A stretch of DNA of 38,412 nucleotides, taken from Verrucomicrobiota bacterium (GTDB lineage: Bacteria; Verrucomicrobiota; Verrucomicrobiia; Chthoniobacterales; UBA10450). The position numbers were made by a program, and so were the translations under genes. Under the pieces are notes generated by a model. The model saw only the letters and a program-made list of their open reading frames with translations, was not told the DNA's origin and ran no database searches. The stretch is taken from the NCBI GenBank assembly GCA_003218885.1, contig QHOV01000141.1, positions 1-38,412 of the forward strand. The letters run 5' to 3'. Positions 26,808 through 34,095 of this stretch are shown here, one piece after another; the stretch's first letter is position 1; every line of letters begins with the position of its first letter.

Positions 26808-27116
26808 GTGCGTTTGGAGCCTACCAATATTCAACAAATCGGAGACGAGCTTGCGATCGCTTGGAACGATGGCACCGAATCGTTTTTCAAACTTGAAATG
26901 TTGCGTCGCGCCTGTCCTTGCGCGGCGTGCGGTGGCGAACCGGATGTGCTGGGCAACGTTTCGGGGCCAGACGTCACTTACACCGACCAAAGCTTTCAGC
27001 TTGTCGGCTTCGATTTGGTTGGCGGCTATGCCTTGCAGCCGCGTTGGGAGGATGGACATCGCTCGGGCATTTATAGCTTTACTTACCTCCGGCGCTTGGC
27101 GCAGGCTGCTGACTGA
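26808..27116 (+). CDS. DUF971 domain-containing protein
   Basis: LAIAWNDGTESFFKLEMLRRACPCAACGGE; SGIYSFTYLR. Confidence 0.92.
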   Translation: MRLEPTNIQQIGDELAIAWNDGTESFFKLEMLRRACPCAACGGEPDVLGNVSGPDVTYTDQSFQLVGFDLVGGYALQPRWEDGHRSGIYSFTYLRRLAQAAD

Positions 27117-27145
27117 AAGACGGGCGATAAGCTTGGAATTGATCC

Positions 27146-27310
27146 ATGAGTTTGCTGACGAAAATCACGATCGTTTTGCTCTGCTTTTCGTTGTGTGGAG
27201 CGGGCACTTTCATTGCTTCGAGCGCGCGCCAAGAAGATCAGCCGCAAAAAGCGAACGTCATTCCGGTGAAAAATCGTGGATTCATCGGGCGCGTATGGAT
27301 TGTGACCTGA
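27146..27310 (+). CDS. Putative small secreted/membrane-anchored protein, 54 aa (MSLLTKITIVLLCFSLCGAGTFIASSARQEDQPQKANVIPVKNRGFIGRVWIVT)
   Basis: Manual translation with a signal-peptide-like N-terminus; below ORF-track length cut-off. Confidence 0.5.
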   Translation: MSLLTKITIVLLCFSLCGAGTFIASSARQEDQPQKANVIPVKNRGFIGRVWIVT

Positions 27311-27322
27311 ATCGAGATCGAA

Positions 27323-27377
27323 GGTAGGGCGTTCACCCGAACCGCCCGCCGGGCGATTGAGGTCAATCGCCCCTACC
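27323..27377. repeat. REP-like element GGTAGGGCG...CGCCCCTACC
   Basis: Inverted GTAGGG/CCCTAC ends with GGGCGATTGAggTCAATCGCCC inner arms; overlaps the 3' end of manA. Confidence 0.7.
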
Positions 27378-28325
27378 AGGAATTGTCACGCGCAGAAAGG
27401 ATGTCCTTGCCTCGAGTGGTTTCAGTTGGCGATCCTGCAACTGAGCTGGGATCAGAAAAAATTCTCCTGCGCCGAGATCACCATCGCCGCAGCGAAGCTT
27501 TCCACTCAGACAGCAAACGATTGCAAATTGCCCAAGCGGCGCGATCTCGCGCGGCTGAGCAAGATTCCACTTTTGGATTTCAAACAGTTGGTGCCTGAGG
27601 AGTAATTCGCCTTTCGGTTCGATCAATTTCGGTGCCACATCGTCGAAGTCGATGCATTGAAGTGCTTGCGCGACATGCAACTCTCTCGGCTTGGCGGTCG
27701 CGGGAACGACACGATTCCAATCAAACACGCGATACGTGGTGTCGCTATTCTGCTGGATTTCGATCAGCAAATTGCCGGCCCCCACAGCGTGTAACCGTCC
27801 TGCCGGAAGGAACACGGAATCTCCCGGCTTGACGACAAGTTTATGAACGTGATGAGCCGCTGTTCCCTCCCGTAACGCCTTTTCGAACTGATCGCGTGTG
27901 ATCGGCTCACGAAATCCCAGAAAAAGCTCGGCACCCGAATCGGCAGCGGCCACGTACCAGAATTCAGTTTTTGGCTCGCCTCCTAAAATGCTGGCGACTT
28001 TTTCCGGCGGATGCACTTGCAACGAAAGCTTTTCGCGCGCATCCAGAAGTTTGATCAGCAGCGGGAAACGAGGGGCTTCTGCCACGTTGCCGAAAATTGA
28101 TTGTCGATCTTGAGTCCAAAGGTCATGCAGCGTTTTGCCCTTCAGCGGTCCGTTGGCGACAATGCTTTGAGCTTCCGGACGGTCAACGATTTCCCATGAT
28201 TCGCCGATTTTAACGTTCGGCGGCAATTTCTTGCCGAATTCAGTTTCGATCCGGCGCGCGCCCCAGATTCGCTCCATGAAAATCGGTCGAAAGGTGAGGG
28301 GAGTTGTGAGATCGAGGTCAGACAT
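27363..28325 (-). CDS. manA: Class I mannose-6-phosphate isomerase
   Basis: PLTFRPIFMERIWGARRIETEFGKKLP, PLLIKLLDAREKLSLQVHPPE, KTEFWYV, VFLPAGRLHAVGAGNLLIEIQQNSDTTYRVFDW; start trimmed past repeat-encoded extension. Confidence 0.95.
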   Translation of the reverse strand: MSDLDLTTPLTFRPIFMERIWGARRIETEFGKKLPPNVKIGESWEIVDRPEAQSIVANGPLKGKTLHDLWTQDRQSIFGNVAEAPRFPLLIKLLDAREKLSLQVHPPEKVASILGGEPKTEFWYVAAADSGAELFLGFREPITRDQFEKALREGTAAHHVHKLVVKPGDSVFLPAGRLHAVGAGNLLIEIQQNSDTTYRVFDWNRVVPATAKPRELHVAQALQCIDFDDVAPKLIEPKGELLLRHQLFEIQKWNLAQPREIAPLGQFAIVCCLSGKLRCGDGDLGAGEFFLIPAQLQDRQLKPLEARTSFLRVTIPGRGD

Positions 28326-28327
28326 GC

Positions 28328-28445
28328 GCAGCAAACGTTCAACGCTGAGCGTCCAACGCTCAATTGAAAAGGAGATATCTCGCATTTGTTGTCTCCCATT
28401 GGACGTTCGACATTCAATGTTGGATGTTCGGCGTTTGCTTCCGTT
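28328..28445. repeat. Inverted pair of heptad-like arrays (AACGTTCAACGCTGAGCGTCCAACGCTC ... GGACGTTCGACATTCAATGTTGGATGTTCGGCGTTTG)
   Basis: Degenerate 7-9 nt AACGYYC units on both sides, opposite orientation. Confidence 0.75.
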
Positions 28446-28475
28446 AACCCCTGATCTCCGGCCCATGACCCGCGA

Positions 28476-28961
28476 ATGAAATCATTCCTCAAATATTGGC
28501 TGCCATTACTGATTTGGCTCGGTGTGATTTTTCTCGGCTCGACCAGTCTCATGTCCGCCGAGCACACATCACGATTGATTGTTCCGATGTTGCTCTGGTT
28601 GAAGCCAGGCCTGTCGCCGAAAACAATCTGGATCATCCTCGTCATTATGCGCAAATGTGCGCATGTGAGCGAATACGCGATTCTGGCCCTTCTCTTGTGG
28701 CGTGCACTTCGCAGCGGTCCAACTCTGCGCACGAAATTGCCGACGTTGTTTAGCGCAGTCCTGCTAGCTTGCGCAGTTTTTGCCGCGAGCGACGAATTTC
28801 ATCAATCATTCGTTAAGTCGCGTACTCCCTCAGTTGGCGACGTCCTGTTGGATGTTGTGGGAGCACTTTTCGGACTGTTGATCTGCGCGAGTTTCGCACG
28901 CCGCTATCCTAAAAAGGCCAGAAGCACCATCCAGGGCCAGTTTGTTGATACGCGGTTATGA
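28476..28961 (+). CDS. VanZ family protein
   Basis: MRKCAHVSEYAILALLLWRAL ... ASDEFHQSFVKSRTPSVGDVLLDVVGALFGL. Confidence 0.93.
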   Translation: MKSFLKYWLPLLIWLGVIFLGSTSLMSAEHTSRLIVPMLLWLKPGLSPKTIWIILVIMRKCAHVSEYAILALLLWRALRSGPTLRTKLPTLFSAVLLACAVFAASDEFHQSFVKSRTPSVGDVLLDVVGALFGLLICASFARRYPKKARSTIQGQFVDTRL

Positions 28962-29021
28962 CTTCGGAGATCGCGACCGCCCGTTGTTGCGACAGTTTAA
29001 AACTGAATGAATTGATCACCT

Positions 29022-30746
29022 GTGAATGCTGTATCGCAGTTGAAAGGCGAAGTGTATAAGCGTTCTGAGGTTGAACCGCGCAACTCGTGGGCGCTCGCGA
29101 AAACTCGCTCAGCCCTGGCTGCTGTTGTGGTGTGTTTCGCCGCCTGTTTAGGCGCGGTGGGAGCCGGCACGGCTGCAGGGCAGAGTTCAGGTGTGCCTGC
29201 CATCACAGCAAAGCCGCAGCACGTGACCGTCATCGATGGGCGCGACACCACGGAGATCCATTGGGACACAGGGAACGGATCGATGGGTTTTGTCTTCGTA
29301 ACAGGGCCTGAACGAAAACCGGTTCTCTTTGCTACGGGCGCAAAAGGAACCCAAAAGGTTCCGTGGATTCGGTCCGGTAAATATGTATTCGAGCTCTATA
29401 GCGACCAGGACAGGCGGACGTTGCTCGCCAGCGTAGTTGTTTTTGCAAGCGCGGAAACCGAAGCCGCTTCACAAGGCATGTTATGGCGAAGCAGAGCCCG
29501 CTGGCTGCTAGTCCTGGTGCTTTTTGTAATCGTATATTTCGCAGTTTATCTCAGCTCGACAGGGACCCTGCGCACGACGTTTCCAACCGAGCCAACAACG
29601 TCGCCTCGCCCGCTACATGTCAGACGAAACCTTCTGCTGGGAATAGCCGCGTTCATTTGTCTCGACGGCATCATCTTTCATAGCGGCTTGTACGTCTCGA
29701 TCCTAGCCCCAGATTCCTATGCGGGGCGATTAGCGGTAATTACACGGGCCGAAAAGCAGCGGGTCCCTTCGGGTCTCAAAGAAGTGCTGGTTCTGGGAGA
29801 TTCGAGAATGGCGGAGGGGTTTTCTACCACGGTGGCTGATGAGCTTGGTTCGGCCGCCGGGTTCAAGTTTGTAAATCTCACCGAACCAGCCTCAACTGTT
29901 AACAGTTGGTACTACATGCTTCGAGAAGTCGATCCGGCAGCGCGACGCTACTCGGCAATCGTGGTTCCTTACGGCATTGGCTATGAGCCAAGTACCGCCG
30001 ATCCTCTAAGAATTTCAATGGCGGCTCCGCTCCTCCGTTATGGAGACTGTTTCAATTTTGCCTCGGCTTTTCAGCGATGGTCTGGTCGGTTCAGAGCATT
30101 TACCGCGTGCATCCTGCGAGGTTCAGCATACCAAAGCGATGTTACTGATCTGCTTGAACATCCAATTGTGCGTATAAGAAGCGTTCAACGAGAGGCTGAG
30201 AGACTGCACTCCCGCGCCGTCTATAAAGGCCGGGACTACGATCTTGTGGGCACCTCTTATGATCCCACGACAGGACAGGTAACTTTCGCACCGAAGTTAA
30301 CTGAAGCTCAGAGAGCGGCTGTTCGGAAGAGCTTGATACAGCCGTCTCAATCGGACATGGAATACTCCCTTAAACTACAACGCGATTGGATTCCACGAAT
30401 CCTGAATCGTTATTCGAAGAGTTCCACCGCAATTGTGCTTACGCCTGTTCCTCGCGGTCCGTTTGTCGATCTTCCTGTATTTTCCATGGCGTACCATTCT
30501 GTTCTTCCGAGCGTCATAACCCAGAGAACGACTTTTTCGGTGCCGGAACAAACGTTCGAGTTTCTTGAGAAACCCGAATATTACTTTGACGCATTTCACC
30601 TCAACGCGAAAGGCCGGCAAAGATTCACAGAAACACTGGTGTCGGAATTAGTTGGGCGCCTTCGATCAGCTGATTCCAAACCACACTTCAACTCCGGGTT
30701 TCAACTAGCTGCGGACCGACCGCTCGAAAGCAATGAGGCAAACTAG
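29022..30746 (+). CDS. Ig-like/TM/SGNH-type protein, putative polysaccharide O-acyl transfer partner of the adjacent MBOAT
   Basis: Ig-like HVTVIDGRDTTEIHWDTGNGSMGFVFV; TM segments; VLVLGDSRMAEGFS (GDS block); FDAFHLNAKGRQRFTE (D-x-x-H). Confidence 0.75.
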   Translation: MNAVSQLKGEVYKRSEVEPRNSWALAKTRSALAAVVVCFAACLGAVGAGTAAGQSSGVPAITAKPQHVTVIDGRDTTEIHWDTGNGSMGFVFVTGPERKPVLFATGAKGTQKVPWIRSGKYVFELYSDQDRRTLLASVVVFASAETEAASQGMLWRSRARWLLVLVLFVIVYFAVYLSSTGTLRTTFPTEPTTSPRPLHVRRNLLLGIAAFICLDGIIFHSGLYVSILAPDSYAGRLAVITRAEKQRVPSGLKEVLVLGDSRMAEGFSTTVADELGSAAGFKFVNLTEPASTVNSWYYMLREVDPAARRYSAIVVPYGIGYEPSTADPLRISMAAPLLRYGDCFNFASAFQRWSGRFRAFTACILRGSAYQSDVTDLLEHPIVRIRSVQREAERLHSRAVYKGRDYDLVGTSYDPTTGQVTFAPKLTEAQRAAVRKSLIQPSQSDMEYSLKLQRDWIPRILNRYSKSSTAIVLTPVPRGPFVDLPVFSMAYHSVLPSVITQRTTFSVPEQTFEFLEKPEYYFDAFHLNAKGRQRFTETLVSELVGRLRSADSKPHFNSGFQLAADRPLESNEAN

Positions 30747-30765
30747 CTTTTGAGCTAACTATTCG

Positions 30766-32175
30766 ATGTTATTTAATAGCTTCCAGTACTGGCTCTTTTT
30801 TTTGATCGTGGCTTTGCTGTTCTACAGCATCCCATTTCGCGCCGGGAAAGTGCTACTCCTTTGTGCAAGCTATGTGTTTTACATGTGGTGGGACCCACGA
30901 TTCATCGTGCTTATCTTGACCTCCACGGTAGTTGACTATTTCCTGGGTATTTGGCTGGAAGTCACAAGCGGACGGCGTAAGAAACTTTTGCTGGCCGTTA
31001 GCCTCGTCGTTAACCTTGGTATTCTAGGTTTCTTTAAGTATTACGACTTCTTTGCCGGTTCTATAGCTGCTTTGCTGCACATCTCGCCTTCGTCGGTTGT
31101 GTTACAAGTTGTTCTCCCTGTTGGGGTCAGCTTCTACACGTTCGCCAGCCTTTCTTACACGTTTGATGTCTATTGGGGAAAAATGAAGGCCGTCAGAAAT
31201 CTGATCGACTACGCGCTGTTCATTGCATTTTTCCCTCATCTTATTGCAGGTCCGATCATTCGCGCACGTCAATTTATTTCCCAAATCCCACGCTGGCGGC
31301 GGCCGGCAGCAATCGTTGTCCAGAGCGGTATCATCCTTGTTCTGTCCGGGCTTTTGAAGAAGATGGTGTTTGCCGATCGCTTTGCCGTCGTCTCCGACGC
31401 GTACTTTAAAGATCCACTGGCACATCCGGGCTGGCTGGCAGCGTGGTCAGGCTGTCTTGCTTTCTTCATGCAGGTGTTCTTCGATTTCTCCGGTTATACC
31501 GACATCGCCCGCGGTTGCGCTAAGCTACTGGGCTTTGAGTTTCCACTTAATTTTGCGCGGCCGTTCTTGTCCAGGAATCCGCCAGACCTGTGGCAAAGAT
31601 GGCATATAACTCTTTCCACATGGGTGCGGGATTATTTGTTTATGCCATTTAGCCTGGGGAGGAAGGGTCGATTCGTGTTATACCGGAACATGCTGGTCGT
31701 AATGATCCTCGTGGGCCTGTGGCACGGAGCGAACTGGACATTTGTAGTCTGGGGTGCATATCACGGTCTTCTGTTAATCGGCTACCGTCTTTTCGATCGA
31801 GCAACAGTGGGCACAGCGATCGACAGAGTGATGAAAAAGCGCTATTTCGTGCCATTCAGCGTTGGATTAATGTTTGCGGCCTTTGTGCTAAGCGCGGCTT
31901 TCTTCCGTCCGAAGACTCTCCAAACCAGCGGGTATGTGTTAAGCGCGCTTTTCGGTTTCCAGCACCTAACCGGCGAATTCCTAATGACGACAGGGACGAT
32001 TGTGCTCCTTTTTACTTCGCTATTTCTGGCAGCCGCGCAGGAACGCAACCAGTTTATTGATCGCCTGGCTCTCCAACCACCGCGTGTTCAAATCCCGGCA
32101 TACGTTCTCGCGTTTCTGGTGCTCGAACTTTTCCCGGCAACCGGTCCCGTGCCCTTTGTTTATTTCCAGTTTTAA
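30766..32175 (+). CDS. MBOAT family O-acyltransferase (AlgI-like)
   Basis: MLFNSFQYWLFFLIVALLFY, YVFYMWWDPRF, LPVGVSFYTFASLSYTFDVY, ILVGLWHGANWTFVVWGAYHGLLL. Confidence 0.95.
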   Translation: MLFNSFQYWLFFLIVALLFYSIPFRAGKVLLLCASYVFYMWWDPRFIVLILTSTVVDYFLGIWLEVTSGRRKKLLLAVSLVVNLGILGFFKYYDFFAGSIAALLHISPSSVVLQVVLPVGVSFYTFASLSYTFDVYWGKMKAVRNLIDYALFIAFFPHLIAGPIIRARQFISQIPRWRRPAAIVVQSGIILVLSGLLKKMVFADRFAVVSDAYFKDPLAHPGWLAAWSGCLAFFMQVFFDFSGYTDIARGCAKLLGFEFPLNFARPFLSRNPPDLWQRWHITLSTWVRDYLFMPFSLGRKGRFVLYRNMLVVMILVGLWHGANWTFVVWGAYHGLLLIGYRLFDRATVGTAIDRVMKKRYFVPFSVGLMFAAFVLSAAFFRPKTLQTSGYVLSALFGFQHLTGEFLMTTGTIVLLFTSLFLAAAQERNQFIDRLALQPPRVQIPAYVLAFLVLELFPATGPVPFVYFQF

Positions 32176-32211
32176 GGAGCGGTCCTCGGATTCGAAATGC
32201 GGAAATCAAAG

Positions 32212-32285
32212 TGGGCCTGACTGGGCTCGAACCAGTGACCCTGCGCTTATCAAGCGCATGCTCTAACCAACTGAGCTACAGGCCC
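32212..32285 (-). tRNA. tRNA-Ile (anticodon GAT), CCA not encoded
   Basis: Reverse complement GGGCCTGTAGCTCAGTTGGTTAGAGCATGCGCTTGATAAGCGCAGGGTCACTGGTTCGAGCCCAGTCAGGCCCA folds as cloverleaf. Confidence 0.95.
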
Positions 32286-32289
32286 GGGT

Positions 32290-32312
32290 CGGCGGCAGAG
32301 CCGCCGGTTTTT
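32290..32312 (+). terminator. Candidate rho-independent terminator: CGGCGGC-AGA-GCCGCCG-GTTTTT
   Basis: Perfect 7-bp stem, 3-nt loop, T5 tract; plus strand, downstream of MBOAT and antisense to the tRNA transcript. Confidence 0.55.
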
Positions 32313-32409
32313 AGATTTACGATTGTCGATTTTCGAGTTGGAAGGAGTCGCGCGCAAGCGTCGATTTTCAAAAATCTGAAATCGGCAATCTGAAATCGGA
32401 AATTTCAAG
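32313..32409. repeat. Heptad-like array (GATTTACGATTGTCGATTTTCGA ... AATCTGAAATCGGCAATCTGAAATCGGAAATTT) between the two tRNAs
   Basis: Degenerate units in opposite orientation on either side of the spacer. Confidence 0.7.
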
Positions 32410-32482
32410 TGGAGGCAAGGGGATTCGAACCCCTGACTTCCAGCTTGCAAAGCTGGCGCTCTACCAACTGAGCTATGCCCCC
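32410..32482 (-). tRNA. tRNA-Ala (anticodon TGC), CCA not encoded
   Basis: Reverse complement GGGGGCATAGCTCAGTTGGTAGAGCGCCAGCTTTGCAAGCTGGAAGTCAGGGGTTCGAATCCCCTTGCCTCCA. Confidence 0.95.
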
Positions 32483-32588
32483 AGGCAATCGGAGATTGTA
32501 GATTGCAAAATTGCAGATTGCAAAGATCGGCGGTCGTAGACCGCCGCTAACAGTCTTCTTTTCCAGAACTGATTTGGCAGAACCCGAA

Positions 32589-32625
32589 ATGCCGGATCAC
32601 GATCTCGCGAGTCGCGATCCGGCAT
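32589..32625. repeat. Palindromic element ATGCCGGATCacgatctcgcgagtcgcGATCCGGCAT
   Basis: 10-bp perfect stem; homologous to 37992..38030. Confidence 0.75.
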
Positions 32626-32651
32626 CCACGTTCTGTCAATCCGTCCTTTCG

Positions 32652-33875
32652 TTATTGCCCGCTAAAAGGTACCGCCAAATATGCCGTTAACACGCCCGTA
32701 ATTGGGTCGACAGCTCTACCTGTAATCTCTCCCTTATTATTTATGTCTTTAGCAAGTGCGAGAACGGCAGAATAGCCGCCTTTGAGATCGTTGAGGTCTG
32801 TGGGTGTATTGCCGTGGTCCCAAATGACGGCACGACAATCAACAAAGTCTGCGTCGCATGAAACACCGACCACCTGGCGGGTTTCGTTAATACCGTAGGC
32901 CTCACTGTCTACGTGTTTTGGTGTACGGTTTGGCAAAGGTTTTAGTTGTCGGATACCATCTTCCCTGGTCCACATAAAAGCGTGTACGATGTCGCCTTCA
33001 ACAAACGCGGGGTCGCCATCAAACCCGACAACATCACCGCGTTGATTGATTGCTGTCGGCGTATTCCACCACGGGGCTGGCGCATTTGGATAAATATCGG
33101 TCGCGGTGCCATTTTCCCAAAGCACAGCATGCTTGGCCGTATGTCTTCCAACGGCCTGATCGCAGATACCGGAAATGCCCACGATTTGACCATTATCATT
33201 GATCGCCGTCGCAGCTCCTGAGCTGTCGCCGGGGATTAGTGGCAGGTCTTGGATCTGATCCGGAGGTCCCAGAGTCCACACGGCTGGACGAAACTGGAGT
33301 ACTTGTGGCGAGACGCACGCCCCATCATGAACACCATTCTCCGCCCACCCGACCACCTGACCCAAGTTGTTGGCTCCGGTTGCAAAGCCGTTATTGCCGC
33401 CCGGAAATGGGGGAAGTCCCCTCATCTGGTTGTTTTGCCAAACGAACCCGAGATTGATATAGCCGACGTTGTTAGGCGTACTGTAGAAAGCCGCGCTACT
33501 CCACGCCTCTCCGAGAGGCTCAGGATCGGCGGTCTGAGAAATACCCACGATGATTCCCGCGGTGTTTTTCACGTTCCACGTGACACTGCTGTTTGGTCCA
33601 CCGAGTGTGAAGAGGTCGGTCAGCGAACTGTTTCGCCATAGCGCAGCGTGCCGGTTCCTATTCGGCAGTCTGGAATAGCCTGCCACCCAACTCTGGTCAT
33701 TAATACTATTTCCCCCGTTACTCGTTCCGCCAAGCCCGGGGAGGTTTGACACCTGGTATTGTGTTCTCGCCTTCGTCTGCGCTGGTCTCTGTGCGAGCGC
33801 CGGCGCTAGAACCGCTCCGCAGCAGACGCCAGCCAGCACGATGAAGAGAACTTTGGTTTTGAATTGTGTTGTCAT
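32652..33875 (-). CDS. HAF-repeat extracellular protein
   Basis: Signal peptide; repeated [A]INxxGxVVG...A[V/F]xW units (AINDNGQIVGISG, AINQRGDVVGFDG, GINETRQVVGVSC). Confidence 0.9.
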   Translation of the reverse strand: MTTQFKTKVLFIVLAGVCCGAVLAPALAQRPAQTKARTQYQVSNLPGLGGTSNGGNSINDQSWVAGYSRLPNRNRHAALWRNSSLTDLFTLGGPNSSVTWNVKNTAGIIVGISQTADPEPLGEAWSSAAFYSTPNNVGYINLGFVWQNNQMRGLPPFPGGNNGFATGANNLGQVVGWAENGVHDGACVSPQVLQFRPAVWTLGPPDQIQDLPLIPGDSSGAATAINDNGQIVGISGICDQAVGRHTAKHAVLWENGTATDIYPNAPAPWWNTPTAINQRGDVVGFDGDPAFVEGDIVHAFMWTREDGIRQLKPLPNRTPKHVDSEAYGINETRQVVGVSCDADFVDCRAVIWDHGNTPTDLNDLKGGYSAVLALAKDINNKGEITGRAVDPITGVLTAYLAVPFSGQ

Positions 33876-34095
33876 GTTTGTCTCCTTTGTTGAATTTTCA
33901 TGACGACACTTTAGGAACTGCTCAGGTGTCACTGCCATAGCCACTTCGCAGGTTTCGTACAAGCCACTTCGCTTGTAAGTCAGTAGCGAATCCCGCGACG
34001 AGAATTAGCGGCTCTTCGCAGGATCAGATGGCAGAGGAATTGACCGGCGGCGCGGTTAAGCGCGCCTCCCAAGGGTGGCAGTTTGCCCAAATTGC

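Noticed and set aside
28328-28445. Possible CRISPR array
   Set aside because: Units are 7-9 nt and degenerate, with no constant repeat/unique spacer alternation and no cas genes.
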